A stretch of 64,000 bases of DNA from Kalmusia sp. IMI 367209 (GCA_027946365.1 JAPEUQ010000002.1:1-64000), one strand, 5' to 3'; shown: positions 46,714-59,239, counted from the stretch's first letter. Numbers and translations are program-made. Notes: generated from the sequence alone by a model not told the origin.

Positions 46714-46903
46714 AGTCATAATGCCAAATAGTAGTGATGAGTTTGTGATAAAGTAAGTCCTAATAGATATCTACGCTTTAGGTATTCGTTGTCTCCATCA
46801 GTTTTGCTACGACTGTTTAGCATCCTATCAAAAAATCCGGAAAGCAGACAATAGTCACCATAAAAGGAACTGCCCATGGCACACAAGTAATCTCCAGGAA
46901 TGA
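46714..46903 (+). pseudogene. Second RBR C-terminal fragment
   Basis: Directly downstream of the RBR stop, an exon-like piece after a GTAAGT...TTAG gap (46,753-46,780) reads IRCLHQFCYDCLASYQKIRK followed by ADNSHHKRNCPWH, ending at TGA 46,901-46,903. It resembles the last Cys pairs and tail of another RBR RING2. In-frame stops lie upstream. It is probably the remnant of a tandem RBR gene, or an alternative 3' end of the one before it. Confidence 0.55.
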
Positions 46904-47699
46904 CGAAGATAGATGAGAAATAGCTATATCTCTTACTTTGAAGTTGTGGCACATATTCAAGTGATGAGAAATACTAAATTTACTAGAGAGATCCATTTTT
47001 AATAGAAATCTTGAATCCCAATTGATTGGATTTGTATAGCTCTATTTGCCATTTGTCTTTTCTTTAAAAATTACGATAATTGAATTAAAAAGTATTTATA
47101 ACTTTAGCAGGGGCTTACTCAAAAGTATCTTATTTACTTATAGCTGATTCGATTTCTACCTATTAAGCCCGCTTTAGCCTTCAGCCTTGGACACTACATT
47201 CTCAGCGGCTTCGGCCTGCGCAAATCGTGTATATTCGTCTCCAATTCTTGCCATTAGTAAAGTTGCTGTATAAAGATCAACTCAGAAAAAGCTTTGGAGT
47301 GCGTGTAAATATCGAGTAAAATATGAGCCAGGGTCCACCAAACGTTGTCGCAAAACGACCAACATGCCCACTCAGTCAATAGTCGGGATCGGTTTACTCA
47401 GTAAAAACAAACGCTCAGAAATCTCAGGCCGTCATGCCACAGGATATAGGAATAAGTAGGTGGTCTGGTTTCTTCGCCGAACATCATAGGTTACTAACTA
47501 GCGTAATTTATGTTGGCAGTATTGACATTCCCTAATTTCTTTTGGTACCGAAGTATATATAGAAAGGTACTGTACCCCCCAATACTATTAAAGATTGGCG
47601 CCGTGAAGCGAAGTCCCTGACTAGTCCGAGCATCTCGAGGGTCAACTTGAACAAGCTTTGAATTCTGGATTTTGGCACTGTACACCGTTATTTTTAGGA
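46904..47699. other. Intergenic, partly AT-rich
   Basis: Nothing recognised. Confidence 0.4.
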
Positions 47700-48490
47700 A
47701 AAACGAGTTGTGTGGTTAGGCATCGAGGAGCTGCTTTGTAACAATATCCCCACCAACGCATCGCTTCGAAATTTCTTCTGCCAATGGCGTGTTGACGCAG
47801 CGCGGAAGCAAACCTATTTCGACACTAGCATTGCCGCCCAGAAAGGGCCGAACGTGGACAAGAGCTACACGCTCACCGAGACGGGCCGCTACCAAAGCTA
47901 CTGCAGATCCGACGATACCTCCACCAAGACCGACGACATCGAATTGTCCTGCATCGGTAGGACTCTATGGCAAGCCATGTAATTGTCTTCTCGAAGCTCT
48001 TGCGGATTCATCTGCACCTTGGAAGAGGCGGAGTGTCCGTTCGAGAAAGATGGCATCACAGCATCCTCCGCCATTTTGATCATGCAATACCACATACGTG
48101 CCTCCTTTAGCCAATTAAACGTTTTCGCACAGCTATCAATGCCAGTCCTCGTCGTTTGTGCCATAATCTTCCCGGATGATGCCCTGGTACCCAATCCTAT
48201 GCTCTTACCTAGACGTTGTATTCTCCAGTTTCAGGCACTAAGATAGTGGCACTAGCATCGTCGACTGGTATTCCGTTACTATGAGCGAGTAGATACTGTG
48301 AGCCTATCTCAAGATCGAACTAGGAGTCCAGAACCAAAACTCCGTAACTGTCGAAGGCCTCTGCGTCTATGAGAATATCGACGACTTGGGTCATGTCGTG
48401 CTGTGAGGGTTGATAGTTCCATAGATGATGAATGGCAAGCCCGGAATTATGTAGCGAAGAGTATGGTAGCCTCATTGGAGAACGGAGAGA
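47700..48490 (-). pseudogene. FAD-dependent oxidoreductase pseudogene (FAD_oxidored type)
   Basis: From 48,420 downward on the minus strand: IDAEAFDSYGVLVLDS, then FDLEIGSQYLLAHSNGIPVD and DASATILVPETGEYNV, a beta-rich N-terminal domain. Then GGTYVVLHDQNGGGCCDAIF (about 48,090) and, after a frame change, FDVVGLGGGIVGSAVALVAA and HVRPFLGGNASVEIG (about 47,830-47,945). The latter is the GxGxxG dinucleotide fold of a flavoprotein. The frame runs on to a stop near 47,718, so the catalytic remainder is missing. In-frame stops replace Gln and Trp (for example before VRA and DWVP). The family includes flavoproteins with an N-terminal lectin-like domain; substrate unknown. Truncated and dead. Confidence 0.75.
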
Positions 48491-49742
48491 CTGATTATTA
48501 TTGGCCGAGGTGTTCACATTGCGATGAGTAGTCATCTTGAATGTCGCATTTAATTCGTGTATGCACACCTTGCACTTCTTGGAGCGTTGGACATCTGCAC
48601 AAGGGATCTCGCAGCTGACATTTCTTAAACCACGACTAAGCTGTTGCGAACAAGGACATCTTCATCTCGCATCGCGCTCCTACAAATGAGAAGGACTTTG
48701 TCTTTACGAGCCATCCAAGCTTCACTTCACATCGACCTTTCCAAGTAATTGATTCTTTGCATCTTCAAAAGTGTATGCATACAAGGATGGAGATCAATAT
48801 CCATGCGTATGGGAACTCGAGAAATCAGAGCTGTGTCGTGATTTTTGAAGGCTTTCCGAGTGGTCATGCTCAATAGCGGATACTTGCCGTCGGTAAAGGA
48901 AGCCGTGATGGCATTGGCGCGTTTATAGCGTAGTATGTGTAAATGCACGAGGTTTGCGATGATGCTAAGAACGAGGAAATGATTTTTTTGTGAGCTTGAT
49001 TTCTCGTTAAACAGCGCGACGAGAGAAAGTGAGGGCGATAGGACTGTTGGAGCCATGATGTGTACGAGGCCATATCTAGACTAATCAACCGAAATCTGAT
49101 GGATACGTGGGCGGAATCATGTGCGCGTCCATGCAACTATACGCGCCTATACGTAGTGGATTCGGTCTAACATGGAATCTTTCACACTTTCCTCCCATAT
49201 GCAACGCGAGACAAGCAGTAAGCTGATCACGTGTTACCCACTACTGAGACTATTTTCTACTCCCCAACGGCACTGGGCAATACTGAGCCTCGGCTGAAGA
49301 CTTTATGTAGAGCCACTTATCGAGCCACTTATCAAGGCAAGAGGTCTTTGTAGTATCGCCGAGATCCGATGGCCCTTCGGCAAGGTGGCGTTCTCGCGGC
49401 TTCGAACGACGCCAACCACTATCTCTACCTTCCTCTCCTCGCCTAGTCTCTGCCCCATGTTTCTTGTTATGTCCGGGTAATCGGGCGCGCTGTTCCTGCA
49501 GCTTGGCCGATGCTTATCGCAAAGATCATCATGCCCGGTTGGGCAATTGGTCGCGTGCGCAAGAGTGTAGACTCGTAGAAGAGCCCCCAATGGCATTTAA
49601 AGCTCTGCGCAGGCCTTCCAAAACCCTCCCATCAGTGAAGTGCAGCCTCGGGGTCAGTAGATGATTCATTCAATCACTTGCGTGAACCTAGCACAAGAGC
49701 ATTGTATCGCTGCCACTTGAGAAGCTGATTTCGCTGCACAAG
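48491..49742. other. Intergenic
   Basis: Short frames on both strands (for example 48,727-49,056 minus) without any recognised motif. It contains the upstream region of the SurE-like gene. Confidence 0.4.
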
Positions 49743-50858
49743 ATGAAAGTGTCACTCGCAGCCACTCTCAGCGCGGCGCTTTGCTTGGTCACTTCGACCC
49801 ATGCCGCCAACATCCTAATGAATAACGACGATGGCTTTGGCTCGGGTAATATTCGCGAATTGTACCGCATACTGAAAGAGAACGGACATGATGGTATGCC
49901 TCCTTCCGCATCCCAATCTTACTTTCTACAGCTTCACCCAGACGAAACAAAAACGAACAGCTAATCTCTGCAAGTCCGCATTGTCGCACCCTTATCCGAT
50001 CAGTCAGGGCAAGCAGGCCGCTCCTCCTACACCACCGAAGCCAATCTCACGGCGCCTTCAGAATACAATCTCATCCCCGCAGGGGCACCATCAGTGGGCC
50101 CCGATCCCTACGATTCACACATTTGGTACTACAACGGTACACCTGCAGCCTGCACCTTCGTCGCACTGGATTACGTGCTACCGCGTTATTTCCCCGGTTG
50201 GAAGCCCGACCTAATGACCTCAGGCCCGAACTTCGGAACGAATCCAGGCCCATTTTTGTACACGCTAGCCGGCACGCTGGGCGCGACGTATGCGGCTGTG
50301 GAGCGCAGTATCCCGGCAATTGCCTTCAGCGCGAGCAACAAGAACGTTGGGTACATGAATGTCACGAACTCGAGCAATCCTGCGACGTGGTCGGCCGCCG
50401 TTTCGGCGAAGATCGTGCAGCAGTTTCTGAATGCCACGCCCGAAGACCAGAGTGTGCTGCCGCTCGGTTACGGCATCAACGTCAACATTCCCGAACTTAC
50501 GAGCGATGAGATGCCGCCCATTGTTGCTACCCGGTTGACGGGCGAGGCCGACGTGGACATTGCCGTGTACAACGAGACAACTGGGCTGTTCAAGTATGGA
50601 AATTTGGAGCCCAAGGCGGCAGGCGTAAACGTCTGCTACAATGGGGATTGTGGTCTACCGGGAGAAAACTACGTTGTTGAGGGCGGCTCAGTGTCGATAT
50701 CTGTCTTCACGGTCGACTATGATGCGCCAGCGAATGCGTATACGGCGGATGTACTCAAGAAGTTCGCGCCGTTGACAGAGGACAGCGGTAATTCAACGAC
50801 TTATGGGAAGAGGGCCTTAGCGAAGCGAGGCCTCGTTCGGAGAGAGGAGAGGGCGTGA
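49743..50858 (+). CDS. Secreted SurE-like 5'/3'-nucleotidase / acid phosphatase
   Basis: Two exons: 49,743-49,893 and 49,975-50,858 (81-bp GT-AG intron), giving 344 aa. Residues 1-21 are a signal peptide ending at AHA or HAA. The SurE metal site NDDG is at residues 28-31 (MNNDDGFGSGNIREL). After the intron follow DVRIVAPLSDQSGQAGRSSY with the conserved Ser, WYYNGTPAACTFVALDY with the Asn of the active site, and SGPNFGTNP. SurE enzymes are metal-dependent phosphatases acting on nucleotides and other phosphate esters. With the signal peptide this one should be extracellular, fitting a phosphate-scavenging role. The C-terminus ends in KR and RR pairs. Start chosen at the ATG giving the full signal peptide. 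Intact. Confidence 0.92.
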
Positions 50859-51194
50859 GGAGTCCATATACGATATGCATAGAATGGGAATCGAGACTGT
50901 GTCAGTTTGAAGTATACCTAGCTGATGTCTAATTCATAATCCACCCTGTAAGCTCCGAAGGTCTGTCCCGTCTTGCTGTGGGTATTCAACAGATGCGTGG
51001 GTTCTCGTAACACAATTCCTGCGGAAGCGACCCCCTACCATGTGGTGAGTTCCGCGTCGTCCAAAACTCAATAGCTACGGATAAGCTGTCACGGCAGTTA
51101 TGGCTATCTTAGATAGCGTCCAGTGAAGAGTAAGGTGAAATTATATTTGAGATTAGTATTTAGTAGAAAAAGTGCTGTTGAGCTTCGGTCGCGC
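50859..51194. other. Intergenic, convergent 3' ends
   Basis: Short space between the SurE-like gene (+) and the BBE oxidase (-). Should hold both polyadenylation regions. No motif claimed. Confidence 0.5.
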
Positions 51195-53168
51195 TTACGT
51201 CCTGCACAGCTTGCCGTCTTGCGTCTGCACACCCCGGTCTCCATCCTCCACAACCCAGCCCTCGCTACCAACACCATGGTAAACGTAGAATAGATCAGTG
51301 GGGTCCCACTTCTTCTTGATGCTCACAAGGCGTGCATAGTTGTCGCCCCAAAAACTCTGTTGCCAGTCGGGCTCACCAATATCAGCTTCGTTACCATACG
51401 TGCCGCCAAGTGGTGTCGCATCGCGCAGAGGCTTCATAATCTCGTTGGTCATACGGTCGACGCCAGCGGCGAGACCAGAGGGAGAGGTATCGAGGATTAA
51501 GTTGACGGCAATGAGCATACCGGCCTGGTGACGGAAAGCAGGGTTCACGCTGTTGATGACCTTGTCTCCGTTGTTAGGTGCTTGGTGGTAGATCATAGTG
51601 GCGACGGTGTTGTCAACGACGTGCCTGACGGCTGCAAATGTCGCGTTGTTGGTCGCTTCATCCTCCCAGTTCTCGCGGGGCAGGATGCGATTCCCAGGTG
51701 TGGAGCCTACACTGCCGACATGCTCATCGAGCGGGGCAAAGGTCGCTTGGTAAGCTGGGTACACGGTGTCATATTGTTTGGTCTCGAGGCCCAAGACAGG
51801 AATGTCAAATGCAGCGAGCTTGTCGAAAAAGGGCTTGGTGAGGGCGTTGGTCTGCGACAGGGTCTTGTTGGTGGAGAAGAAGGCGGTCATAGAGAAGACG
51901 TAGCCAGCACCGGTGTTAACAATCGCGTAGTACGAGTAGGTCTTCGCAGCATTGTAACGCGGCATCTCATCCCAGTATGCGCGAACGCCCTCCCAGAAAG
52001 TCTCATTAGAGACAGTTTCAGAGGTCATGAAAGTGAAGACGGACGTGGTGACAGGAATCTTCGGGTGCACTTTGACAACAGCGGAAGTGATGATTCCGAA
52101 GGTGCCACCACCACCACCAAGCATAGCCCAATAGAGGTCGCTATTCGTAGATGGTGTTGCTGTGACAAAGCGGCCGCTTGCCGTAACAACGTTGAGCGAG
52201 ACGATCTGGTCGGCACCCATGCCGAAAAGTTGCATGAGTGGGGAGTGACCACCCCCAGTAGAGTAGCCGCCGAAGACACCAACAGTGGGGCAGATACCAG
52301 CAACAGCGCTGACGCCATACTTCTCAGCAGCTGCCATGAGCTCAAAGCCCTGAACACCGGCACCGACCTGAAAAACAGGACCGCTGTAGTCTTTGCTCTT
52401 GTAGTTCTTCACGTAAACAAGGTCCTTTAGGTTGTGTGTCCAGATGCTAAGTGCACCTTTCGCAGTCGAGCGACCATTGTAGTCGTGGCCAGTATTCTTG
52501 ACTACGAGTCGGAGGTTGAGCGACCGAGCAAAGTTCACGGCAAGCTGAACCTGGGCCACGCTCTTGACATTGACCGAGTATGAGGAGAAGCCGCCCTGGG
52601 TGCAAGTATCGGACTTGGTCGCATTGGTGTTTGGCATGCAGGTCATGCCAGTGTACATGGGGAACATCTGCGATCCTGGGTCGCTGTAGTGAAACGCCTC
52701 TACCGCGTAGCTGTCGGATACATTTTGGCACTTTGCAGCGTTGTAATTGTTCCACTGGGATTCAGGATAGCAGACCGAAGCAGTCGGGACGATGTCGTTC
52801 AATGCCCCACCGAGCAGCACATCGAACAACCCCCACACGATCTTCAACGGCCATAAAAGATCGCCCGGGGCAGTTTTGCAGTTCAAGGCGCGGCGAGCCA
52901 AAGACCGCTTTCTTGCTGCCTCGGTCGTGATGTTGGAGTCGGCAAAGGCAAACAGGTCGGCGTATTGCGCGGTCGCATCGTTGTTTAGCAGGTCGTCGAT
53001 GACAGCATCGGTGACCTGGACGACCTCAGACTGCAGCAAAGGCACGTCCGCGTCTGTTGCATCCACCGGTACCGTGGTAGCCGCCGGCGCAATGTCGGAC
53101 GTCACCAGAGTCTCTTGAGCACCCACCAGCGCGAGAGCGGCAAGTGAAAGAACGAATGAGGCCAACAT
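51195..53168 (-). CDS. Secreted FAD-linked oxidase, VAO/BBE family
   Basis: A single uninterrupted 657-codon ORF. Residues 1-17 are a signal peptide. A pro-like acidic and Ala-rich segment follows, with KR and RR pairs near 87-93. The FAD-binding PCMH fold includes KNTGHDYNGRS, with His228 placed for the 8-alpha-histidyl flavin link, and GICPTVGVFGGYSTGGG, where Cys293 sits where bicovalent members hold the 6-cysteinyl link. The BBE-type C-terminus carries YGNEADIGEPDWQQSFWGDN and KKKWDPTDLFYVYHGVGSE. Several NxT/NxS sites fit secretion. This family oxidises alcohols, sugars or alkaloid-like compounds with O2, releasing peroxide; the substrate cannot be inferred. No introns and no breaks, in contrast to its decayed neighbours. 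Confidence 0.95.
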   Translation of the reverse strand: MLASFVLSLAALALVGAQETLVTSDIAPAATTVPVDATDADVPLLQSEVVQVTDAVIDDLLNNDATAQYADLFAFADSNITTEAARKRSLARRALNCKTAPGDLLWPLKIVWGLFDVLLGGALNDIVPTASVCYPESQWNNYNAAKCQNVSDSYAVEAFHYSDPGSQMFPMYTGMTCMPNTNATKSDTCTQGGFSSYSVNVKSVAQVQLAVNFARSLNLRLVVKNTGHDYNGRSTAKGALSIWTHNLKDLVYVKNYKSKDYSGPVFQVGAGVQGFELMAAAEKYGVSAVAGICPTVGVFGGYSTGGGHSPLMQLFGMGADQIVSLNVVTASGRFVTATPSTNSDLYWAMLGGGGGTFGIITSAVVKVHPKIPVTTSVFTFMTSETVSNETFWEGVRAYWDEMPRYNAAKTYSYYAIVNTGAGYVFSMTAFFSTNKTLSQTNALTKPFFDKLAAFDIPVLGLETKQYDTVYPAYQATFAPLDEHVGSVGSTPGNRILPRENWEDEATNNATFAAVRHVVDNTVATMIYHQAPNNGDKVINSVNPAFRHQAGMLIAVNLILDTSPSGLAAGVDRMTNEIMKPLRDATPLGGTYGNEADIGEPDWQQSFWGDNYARLVSIKKKWDPTDLFYVYHGVGSEGWVVEDGDRGVQTQDGKLCRT

Positions 53169-54765
53169 AACGAATGGACGAGCTCAAAGGAGGTTCGGTG
53201 GCTGCCACGTTCCTCGAGCGCCCGGCGCGCGTTTTAAACCGACACATGGATCAGGCCAGGGGCGATGGAGCTGGGGCGCATAGAGTCTGAGAGGCGTGAT
53301 CTCGCTGTCGTGCAGCATGATTAGATTGCTGAGGGGAGTACCGTAGGTGAGGGTCGAGTCAGGGGGGTGCGGGTCCTTTGCACGCAGCCAACATCGTAAC
53401 CGAGGACTAGGGTGGTGCGAATCCTTCGTGGCAGTGACTATTACTGTATACAGAAGACGGCCGGTACTACTGTTCTCATTAGAAGTTTATGACCTCCAGG
53501 CGACACATTCTTCTAAAGTTTGGCATGAGAAGTGATGAGGAGCTAGATTAGAGGCTGTCATGTCTCTAGTACCTATCAATCAACGTCGAGTATGACAGTG
53601 CAGGTTGGACAACGAGAACCGTACTCACTCCCAGCTTTCAACGTCTACACAGTAAAGCCGTCGGGAGTTGTGAGGGAGAAGCGCTAATGAGGCGGCTCGA
53701 ATCTTTCGGCCAGCGGCTACCGGTAGCGGCTTGAACGCCACATGTTCGTCCGAAGATGGCTACATATCTGGCCCCCGACTCGGAAGACGAGAGCCGCGAA
53801 TGTAGAAACATTTTGAGTAACTTATCAGCGGGACCCCCGGCATTTAATTGCGATAGAACCCATGGAATAATTGTCTGGGCCGTGGTCGATTTATCTCACA
53901 CTGATTCATGCGCGGGACGTCGCAACCTCAACTTGCCAAGGCATTCTAGCGTTGAGCTAGGCAAAGCGAACCTCCGGATATCCCGCAATATGAAAAGGAA
54001 AACATCGCCGTTGTGGCAAGTGGTCTTCTCCGTGTTAGTGATTGGCTTCGGAGTTGAGCGTCATCGGATTCGTAATGGCGAGTGAGTGCGCCTACGTGCG
54101 AGGAGTATCCTCCGCTTTACGAGCAAGCTGGCAGTATAACCGCCAGACGAGTCCTCCATTGATGCGCAGATTTTTTGTAACTTCGTTAAGATACGGGGCT
54201 AATTAGATGAGGCAGGCCGCATGTGCATCCTACTCTAGTGCGTCGCAGCCTAGTCGTCCTAGGCCCTTCAGGCCTACCTCGCAGAGACGAAGGCACCTTA
54301 AACATCTGCTAGCTTCTTGGTATCTTCCCGCAACATGCAGAGAGGTACCCTTCCGATTCGTTCATTGTGGATTTCAGCGTCTTTGCTAGTCGCCAATTCG
54401 CAGGCTGGCCTCGTTCACAGCCGAGCCGTGTCGCTTTATTGCCGGCAGGTTCCCGGACTTGACACTCGCTTTTGGCTCCATCGCTATATTTGCGTTTTAG
54501 AAGCGAGCACCACCCCTTCAGGAAGGATCGTTAGGCCTATTGCCTTGAACTGAGACGACCGGCTCGACTCCTGATGACTGGTGCCGGATGAAGCAGAAGG
54601 AACTCTGAAGAGCTCTGTGCGACCCACTGTTACTATGAATACAAACATGAGCATATGCAGATCCTGCTGCAGTAGAAGGACAATCTCACCTGCCCCCATT
54701 TTTGGTTCTCGTCCTATTGAACGGCACTCGCAAACTCTCTCCATTGTTCGTACTTACTCACAGTG
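53169..54765. other. Intergenic, 1.6 kb
   Basis: Upstream region of the BBE oxidase (-) and of the rhodopsin-like gene (+), which are divergent. A 109-codon plus-strand frame at 53,756-54,085 has no recognised motif. No gene called. Confidence 0.45.
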
Positions 54766-56080
54766 ATGGCGGGAACAGGCTTGCAGCCTACAAACATCGC
54801 ACTGCAATATGTCCCTGCAGCAGTCTCAGCTCTTGTACTCATAGTTAGAATATGGAAAAAGCGAAAGGATCGCACCTTGGGCGGAGGTACGCACCCTATG
54901 AACCTGTGCACAGCGATGATCTTTGCCGCACGCGCGCAGTGGAGCTTCACACTGACCTCTGGGTAGATGATGCGACCATAGTGATCGCCTGGATACTGGG
55001 ATTGATAAACAGTATCCTTACGCACATCTGTAAATCTTCCCCCCTATTTCCAGCTGTTTGGTAGATTGAGATCTAACGGTCCACACAGACATCCTACAGA
55101 CCTTCGGCGGCTACTATGACGAGGACATTCCAATGGACCAGTTCATGGCGAACCAACCTTATGCCCAAAAGATCCAGTACGCCTTCGCTATCGAGTACAA
55201 TACCGTCGTCTGCATGGTCAAGCTCTCCTTCCTGTGGTCATTGCAGAAACTACGCTCCAGCAACCCTTGGATCGTTCGCAGCCTCTGGGCAATCCAAATC
55301 ATCAATGCCGTCTACATGATCGTCGCAGTCATGATGAACATATTTCCATGCATCCCATATGAGAAGAAATGGCATCCCGAAATCGAGGGTAATTGCTACG
55401 ACCCATACAAGTTCGTTATCGGCAGTGTGTCGGTGGTGCTCATCACCGACGCGCTCGTACTCATCATGCCAACATGGATGATTTACGATTTACAGATGGC
55501 GCTATCGCGCAGGCTCCTCAGTATCGCATTCCTGTCCATGGGTATCATCGTCATCGTAATCGGCATCCTGCGCCTCGTCTGGCTGTCCAACGTCTTCAAG
55601 GGCATTTTCCACAATCATTCCGTCGAGCAAGCCTACACCGCTATCGAATGCAATGTCGCCATAATCGGCGCCTCCGGTCCAACTGTAAAATACATACTCG
55701 GCTTCGTGTTCCCCTGCCTGAAATCCGCCCCCGTAAAATCGACGAGTTACAACGCGTACGGCTATGGCAACAGCTCTACCCCTGGGGGCACTCAGCGCAT
55801 GCGCTCTAAACACCACGGCAATCCGTATGCGGACCTTGATGCGAACTCGATTGAGCGCGAGGAAATTGAGATGAAGGGTGATTGGGGATGGAACAAGAAT
55901 GACGGGGATGCACACAGCGATGAGCAACGCATCACGGATAACAACGCCGCGGAGGGCATCACAAAGACAGTTCAAGTCGATTGGCACTCAACACCGATAG
56001 AGCAGGGAAAGTCTGGTGCGCCATCGACGTCTTCGAGATTGAACGGTGGTACAGCTGTCCAACCCACGAACGTTGTATGA
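54766..56080 (+). CDS. Rhodopsin-fold fungal integral membrane protein (PTH11-related)
   Basis: Three exons: 54,766-54,886, 54,940-55,029 and 55,089-56,080 (introns 53 and 59 bp), giving 400 aa. About seven membrane spans: near residues 8-28, 47-67, 92-112, 127-147, 173-193, 208-228 and 246-262. DLWVDDATIVIAW is the usual WDD(A/Y) block between TM1 and TM2. FGGYYDEDIPMDQF is the loop before TM3, and ASGPTVKYILGF the end of TM7. A hydrophilic tail of about 125 residues follows. This matches the Fung_rhodopsin domain family, a large set of GPCR-like or SAT20-like membrane proteins. The role is unknown for most members; some act in surface sensing. The 5' end sits just after a possible splice acceptor (CTCACAG at 54,757-54,763), so an upstream exon cannot be excluded. 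Confidence 0.88.
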
Positions 56081-59000
56081 AGACAATTAATTGCCATACC
56101 TAGTGTGCAGCGGTAAACCAAAGGCTAGGGCAGTGTCTTGATTTTCTATATATTACTCAAAGTACCGTGCGCTTACAAAAAGTTTGGATAAATCTCACAT
56201 GTGTTCAGTGCTTTTAGTGCTCAATGTATATCAAATCGAATTGTGATGACAGATTATAATTTGCCATCTTTATTGTCACCACCTTTAACACGCCTTTCAT
56301 GTTAATAAGCAGGAGGGAACCGCTGCTATCTTTTTTAGTTTGCTATCTTTCAAAACTACGTACAATCTTTCGATGCTCAGTAATACATATATAATTTGCC
56401 ATATGCGTGTTATGGACTGTGGTTGTTCATCTTGCTTCCAGGTGCTCTAATGCGTTTGATGGTTAGGACTTGCGCTACCAATCCGGGGCATATCTCGGCA
56501 ACAGCCACGGTCCCCTCAGCATCGCTTGTCTAGCACCACTCGTTCGTCATCTACTCAAACTCAAGTAAATCTCTTGCAAAATATGGAGCTAATTCTTAAG
56601 CAAACGGTCCTAGACTAAGCGACAGAATCAGAGGTACCCGCGCACTGTTTACCATGCAAATTATCGAACTGGAATCATCCCATTCTGAACGATTACTTGC
56701 CGCCTCGGCTTCAGCGTTTGTGCGTGCATTGACAGTATAGCCCTCAAGGCTCTGTTCACACCTTTCTCTATCACGGGTCTAGTTTAATTAAAGTTTCACC
56801 TCGAAGGATATCAGATTTTACATTAAAAATCGATATACCGAGCAGTGTCGTTGCAATTGACCAACAACACAGGATCATTCGCTAGTAGCAAACCAGATAC
56901 ATCTACATCTACCAACATGACATTGATTAGAGTGGTTACAGGACTACCATATTTGGTATAGGTGGATTGGGTATGTTAGACAAAGGGATGGGGGGCCTGG
57001 GGAGGGGTTCAAGAAAGAATTGCTGCTAATTATCCACACTGCGTAAGGCATTATTAGCAAAATAGAAAGCGGGCATTCAAACACAACAATACATTTCAAA
57101 ATGAATTTTAGGCTTGAAATATCCATGGTAGGACTGTGGCAACGAATTTTGATCGCATTGTACCCTTGGCAAATGGCTTCAAGGGATATATGAAATTTCT
57201 CTTCGTAATGTATCGAAGGCATATATAGTCTCGACTTTTCATATATAACATGCAATTTTAGCTAATTATGACGATAATTTCTGTACCAGTATCACGAATC
57301 AAGCACATCGGTCCCTGTTATCGCGTTATATCTTAATCAGAATCTGGGAGGGTTTGAAGCTTGCAAGATCATTGAATCTACTAGTGCATTCATTATCTCA
57401 TTTCGAAAATATCATTCTCGAAGGCCGACAAACACACGATTTTAGTCGAGACAATTGATTCGATTTCTTTCATAGTGAAAATTAACATCATTAGAGGAGC
57501 GGTCAATGGTTCGACATATGTTAGTCCTGATTTCATAGCAGCTGTCTATAACAAGGTTTGTCCCATTGCGATTACACTAAATGTAGACAATTTGAAGCTT
57601 TGTCATTGACCCTGGCACTTACTCATTGGTCTGCTTCAAGAAACAGAGAACACTTTTCTGGTCTGAGAGCTTAGAACTTGAAGTGAACCATGTCTTGTCG
57701 TGACTTCGCCAGTACTAGTTTATTCAACGCTGGTGTGTCGAGAATTATAATGTCTACGTCTACCACATTACAATCTACTTTTCTGATTGTTGTAGTTGCA
57801 TGGCTCACATAACACTGCTGGGATACCGAATGGCGAGGTCCAACAAATATATTAAGTGTATTAGCATGGTTTACCTCAATTACAGCTGGACCGGTGCGTT
57901 CGATTTAGTTATAAGTGTAGTTGTTTGATACCGTTCTGAACCGTTTTTAATATTGATAGGGGCTACGTTAGTCTGCATGGGGCAAGCCTGAGTCACTAGC
58001 TACAGCGGAGGCTACATACATATAGGCTAAGACAGTGTGCACGTGGCGCATGAACTGATGAAGGTTCGTGTACACTGTCCTCTCGCTCTCTACTTACCAT
58101 TATCAAACCAAGCATAATTTCACCCAGTCCTACAATATTTTATCTACTTTGACTGAACGATACACCAGATACTGGAGTTACCTCACGTGTCGTAGTGCTA
58201 CCAGCTAACTCATATTGAAGCCTACCTTCCCTCGACGCAGATTGACGGTGCTCGTTCGTCGTGAAACCTACACAATGACTGCTTACTGTTGTTAAGATAT
58301 TTCTGGCTAAGCCATCCTAAGTCACACTCCCATATATATATGCCTAGTTGAATTAGAACGCATCTAATTACGCGGAAGGATGCCGCAAGGCGTGCCTAGG
58401 TATATAAAATTCATAAACGGCAGAAATTTCAGGCTTGCAAAACCGATGGCATGTTGCTACTAGTTCGTAATTTTCACTTCTGTAAGAGTAATCTAGAATT
58501 AAAGGAGCATTTACTTTGCTATTGCTCATTCTCAAACTTACTAGTTAGAGTATAGGCTTTTGCGATTAGAGCAACGTAAGTCCTATGAGGAATCCGATCT
58601 AGCGCCACGATTATTTAAGCACAATTGAAAGCCAGAGCATGCATTGTCAATGTAATGAGAAAAACCTAAGATCTGATTCTAATTCAATAGCGGCTTGATT
58701 CTTTTTCATTTCAAATTCCCGCACTAAAGCTTATATGCGACCCAATGTACCGAACCTGTAAGGTTCATGGCATCGTTCTTTCAAACAAAGTTCCATTTTC
58801 GATCGAAGTGGCATTTTGCTATCGCAACGGGGTTCCTACTTGGCTCCAGGATGCCAAGATTATGCGGATGAAGGCAAGGCCCAATTATGTGAGCATTCAG
58901 CAGGAGCGCTGTTGTGAATTTGCGCTCTAACGAGGTGATTCAAAGGGACAACCCAGCTCAAATCTCGGTTAGGCCGGGCTCCAGGTCTCCAACAATATGT

Positions 59001-59239
59001 ATTTACCAAAGAGGTAGCATACTCCGGCCAAGGCACGTTCCACCTTCCTAATCGAGAACGGTATAAACTGCACGTCAATACAATGCTGGACATAAGTACG
59101 AACATTCTCCACCAAATTGTGCTTTGTTTTCTTCTGGTCAAGTTTCGAGCTTTCGCTTCGACTATCTACGTAAAGGACCCATCGATTCTTCAGCATCGCA
59201 AATTTTCATCCATATTTTTATCTTTGGTTAACTTTCAAT
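56081..59239. other. Long intergenic region, 3.2 kb
   Basis: No gene recognised on either strand. Moderately AT-rich, with scattered short frames. Contains one repeat fragment (56,267-56,395). Could hide small or fast-evolving genes that cannot be recognised by eye. Confidence 0.45.
56267..56395 (+). repeat. Terminal fragment of the 1.2 kb repeat (copy-1 type), unmutated
   Basis: TTAATAAGCAGGAGGGAACC, then CTATCTTTTTTAGTTTGCTA and GTACAATCTTTCGATGCTCA align with 12,780-12,900 and with the reverse complement of 26,925-27,050. The GC positions are kept here but changed there. Confidence 0.8.

Noticed and set aside
51528..52430. A 300-codon plus-strand frame
   Set aside because: It is entirely antisense to the intact BBE oxidase, which has recognisable flavin motifs; the plus-strand translation shows none.
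53756..54085. 109-codon plus-strand frame between the BBE oxidase and the rhodopsin-like gene
   Set aside because: No motif, no signal peptide, no splice support. Its length is within chance for this base composition.
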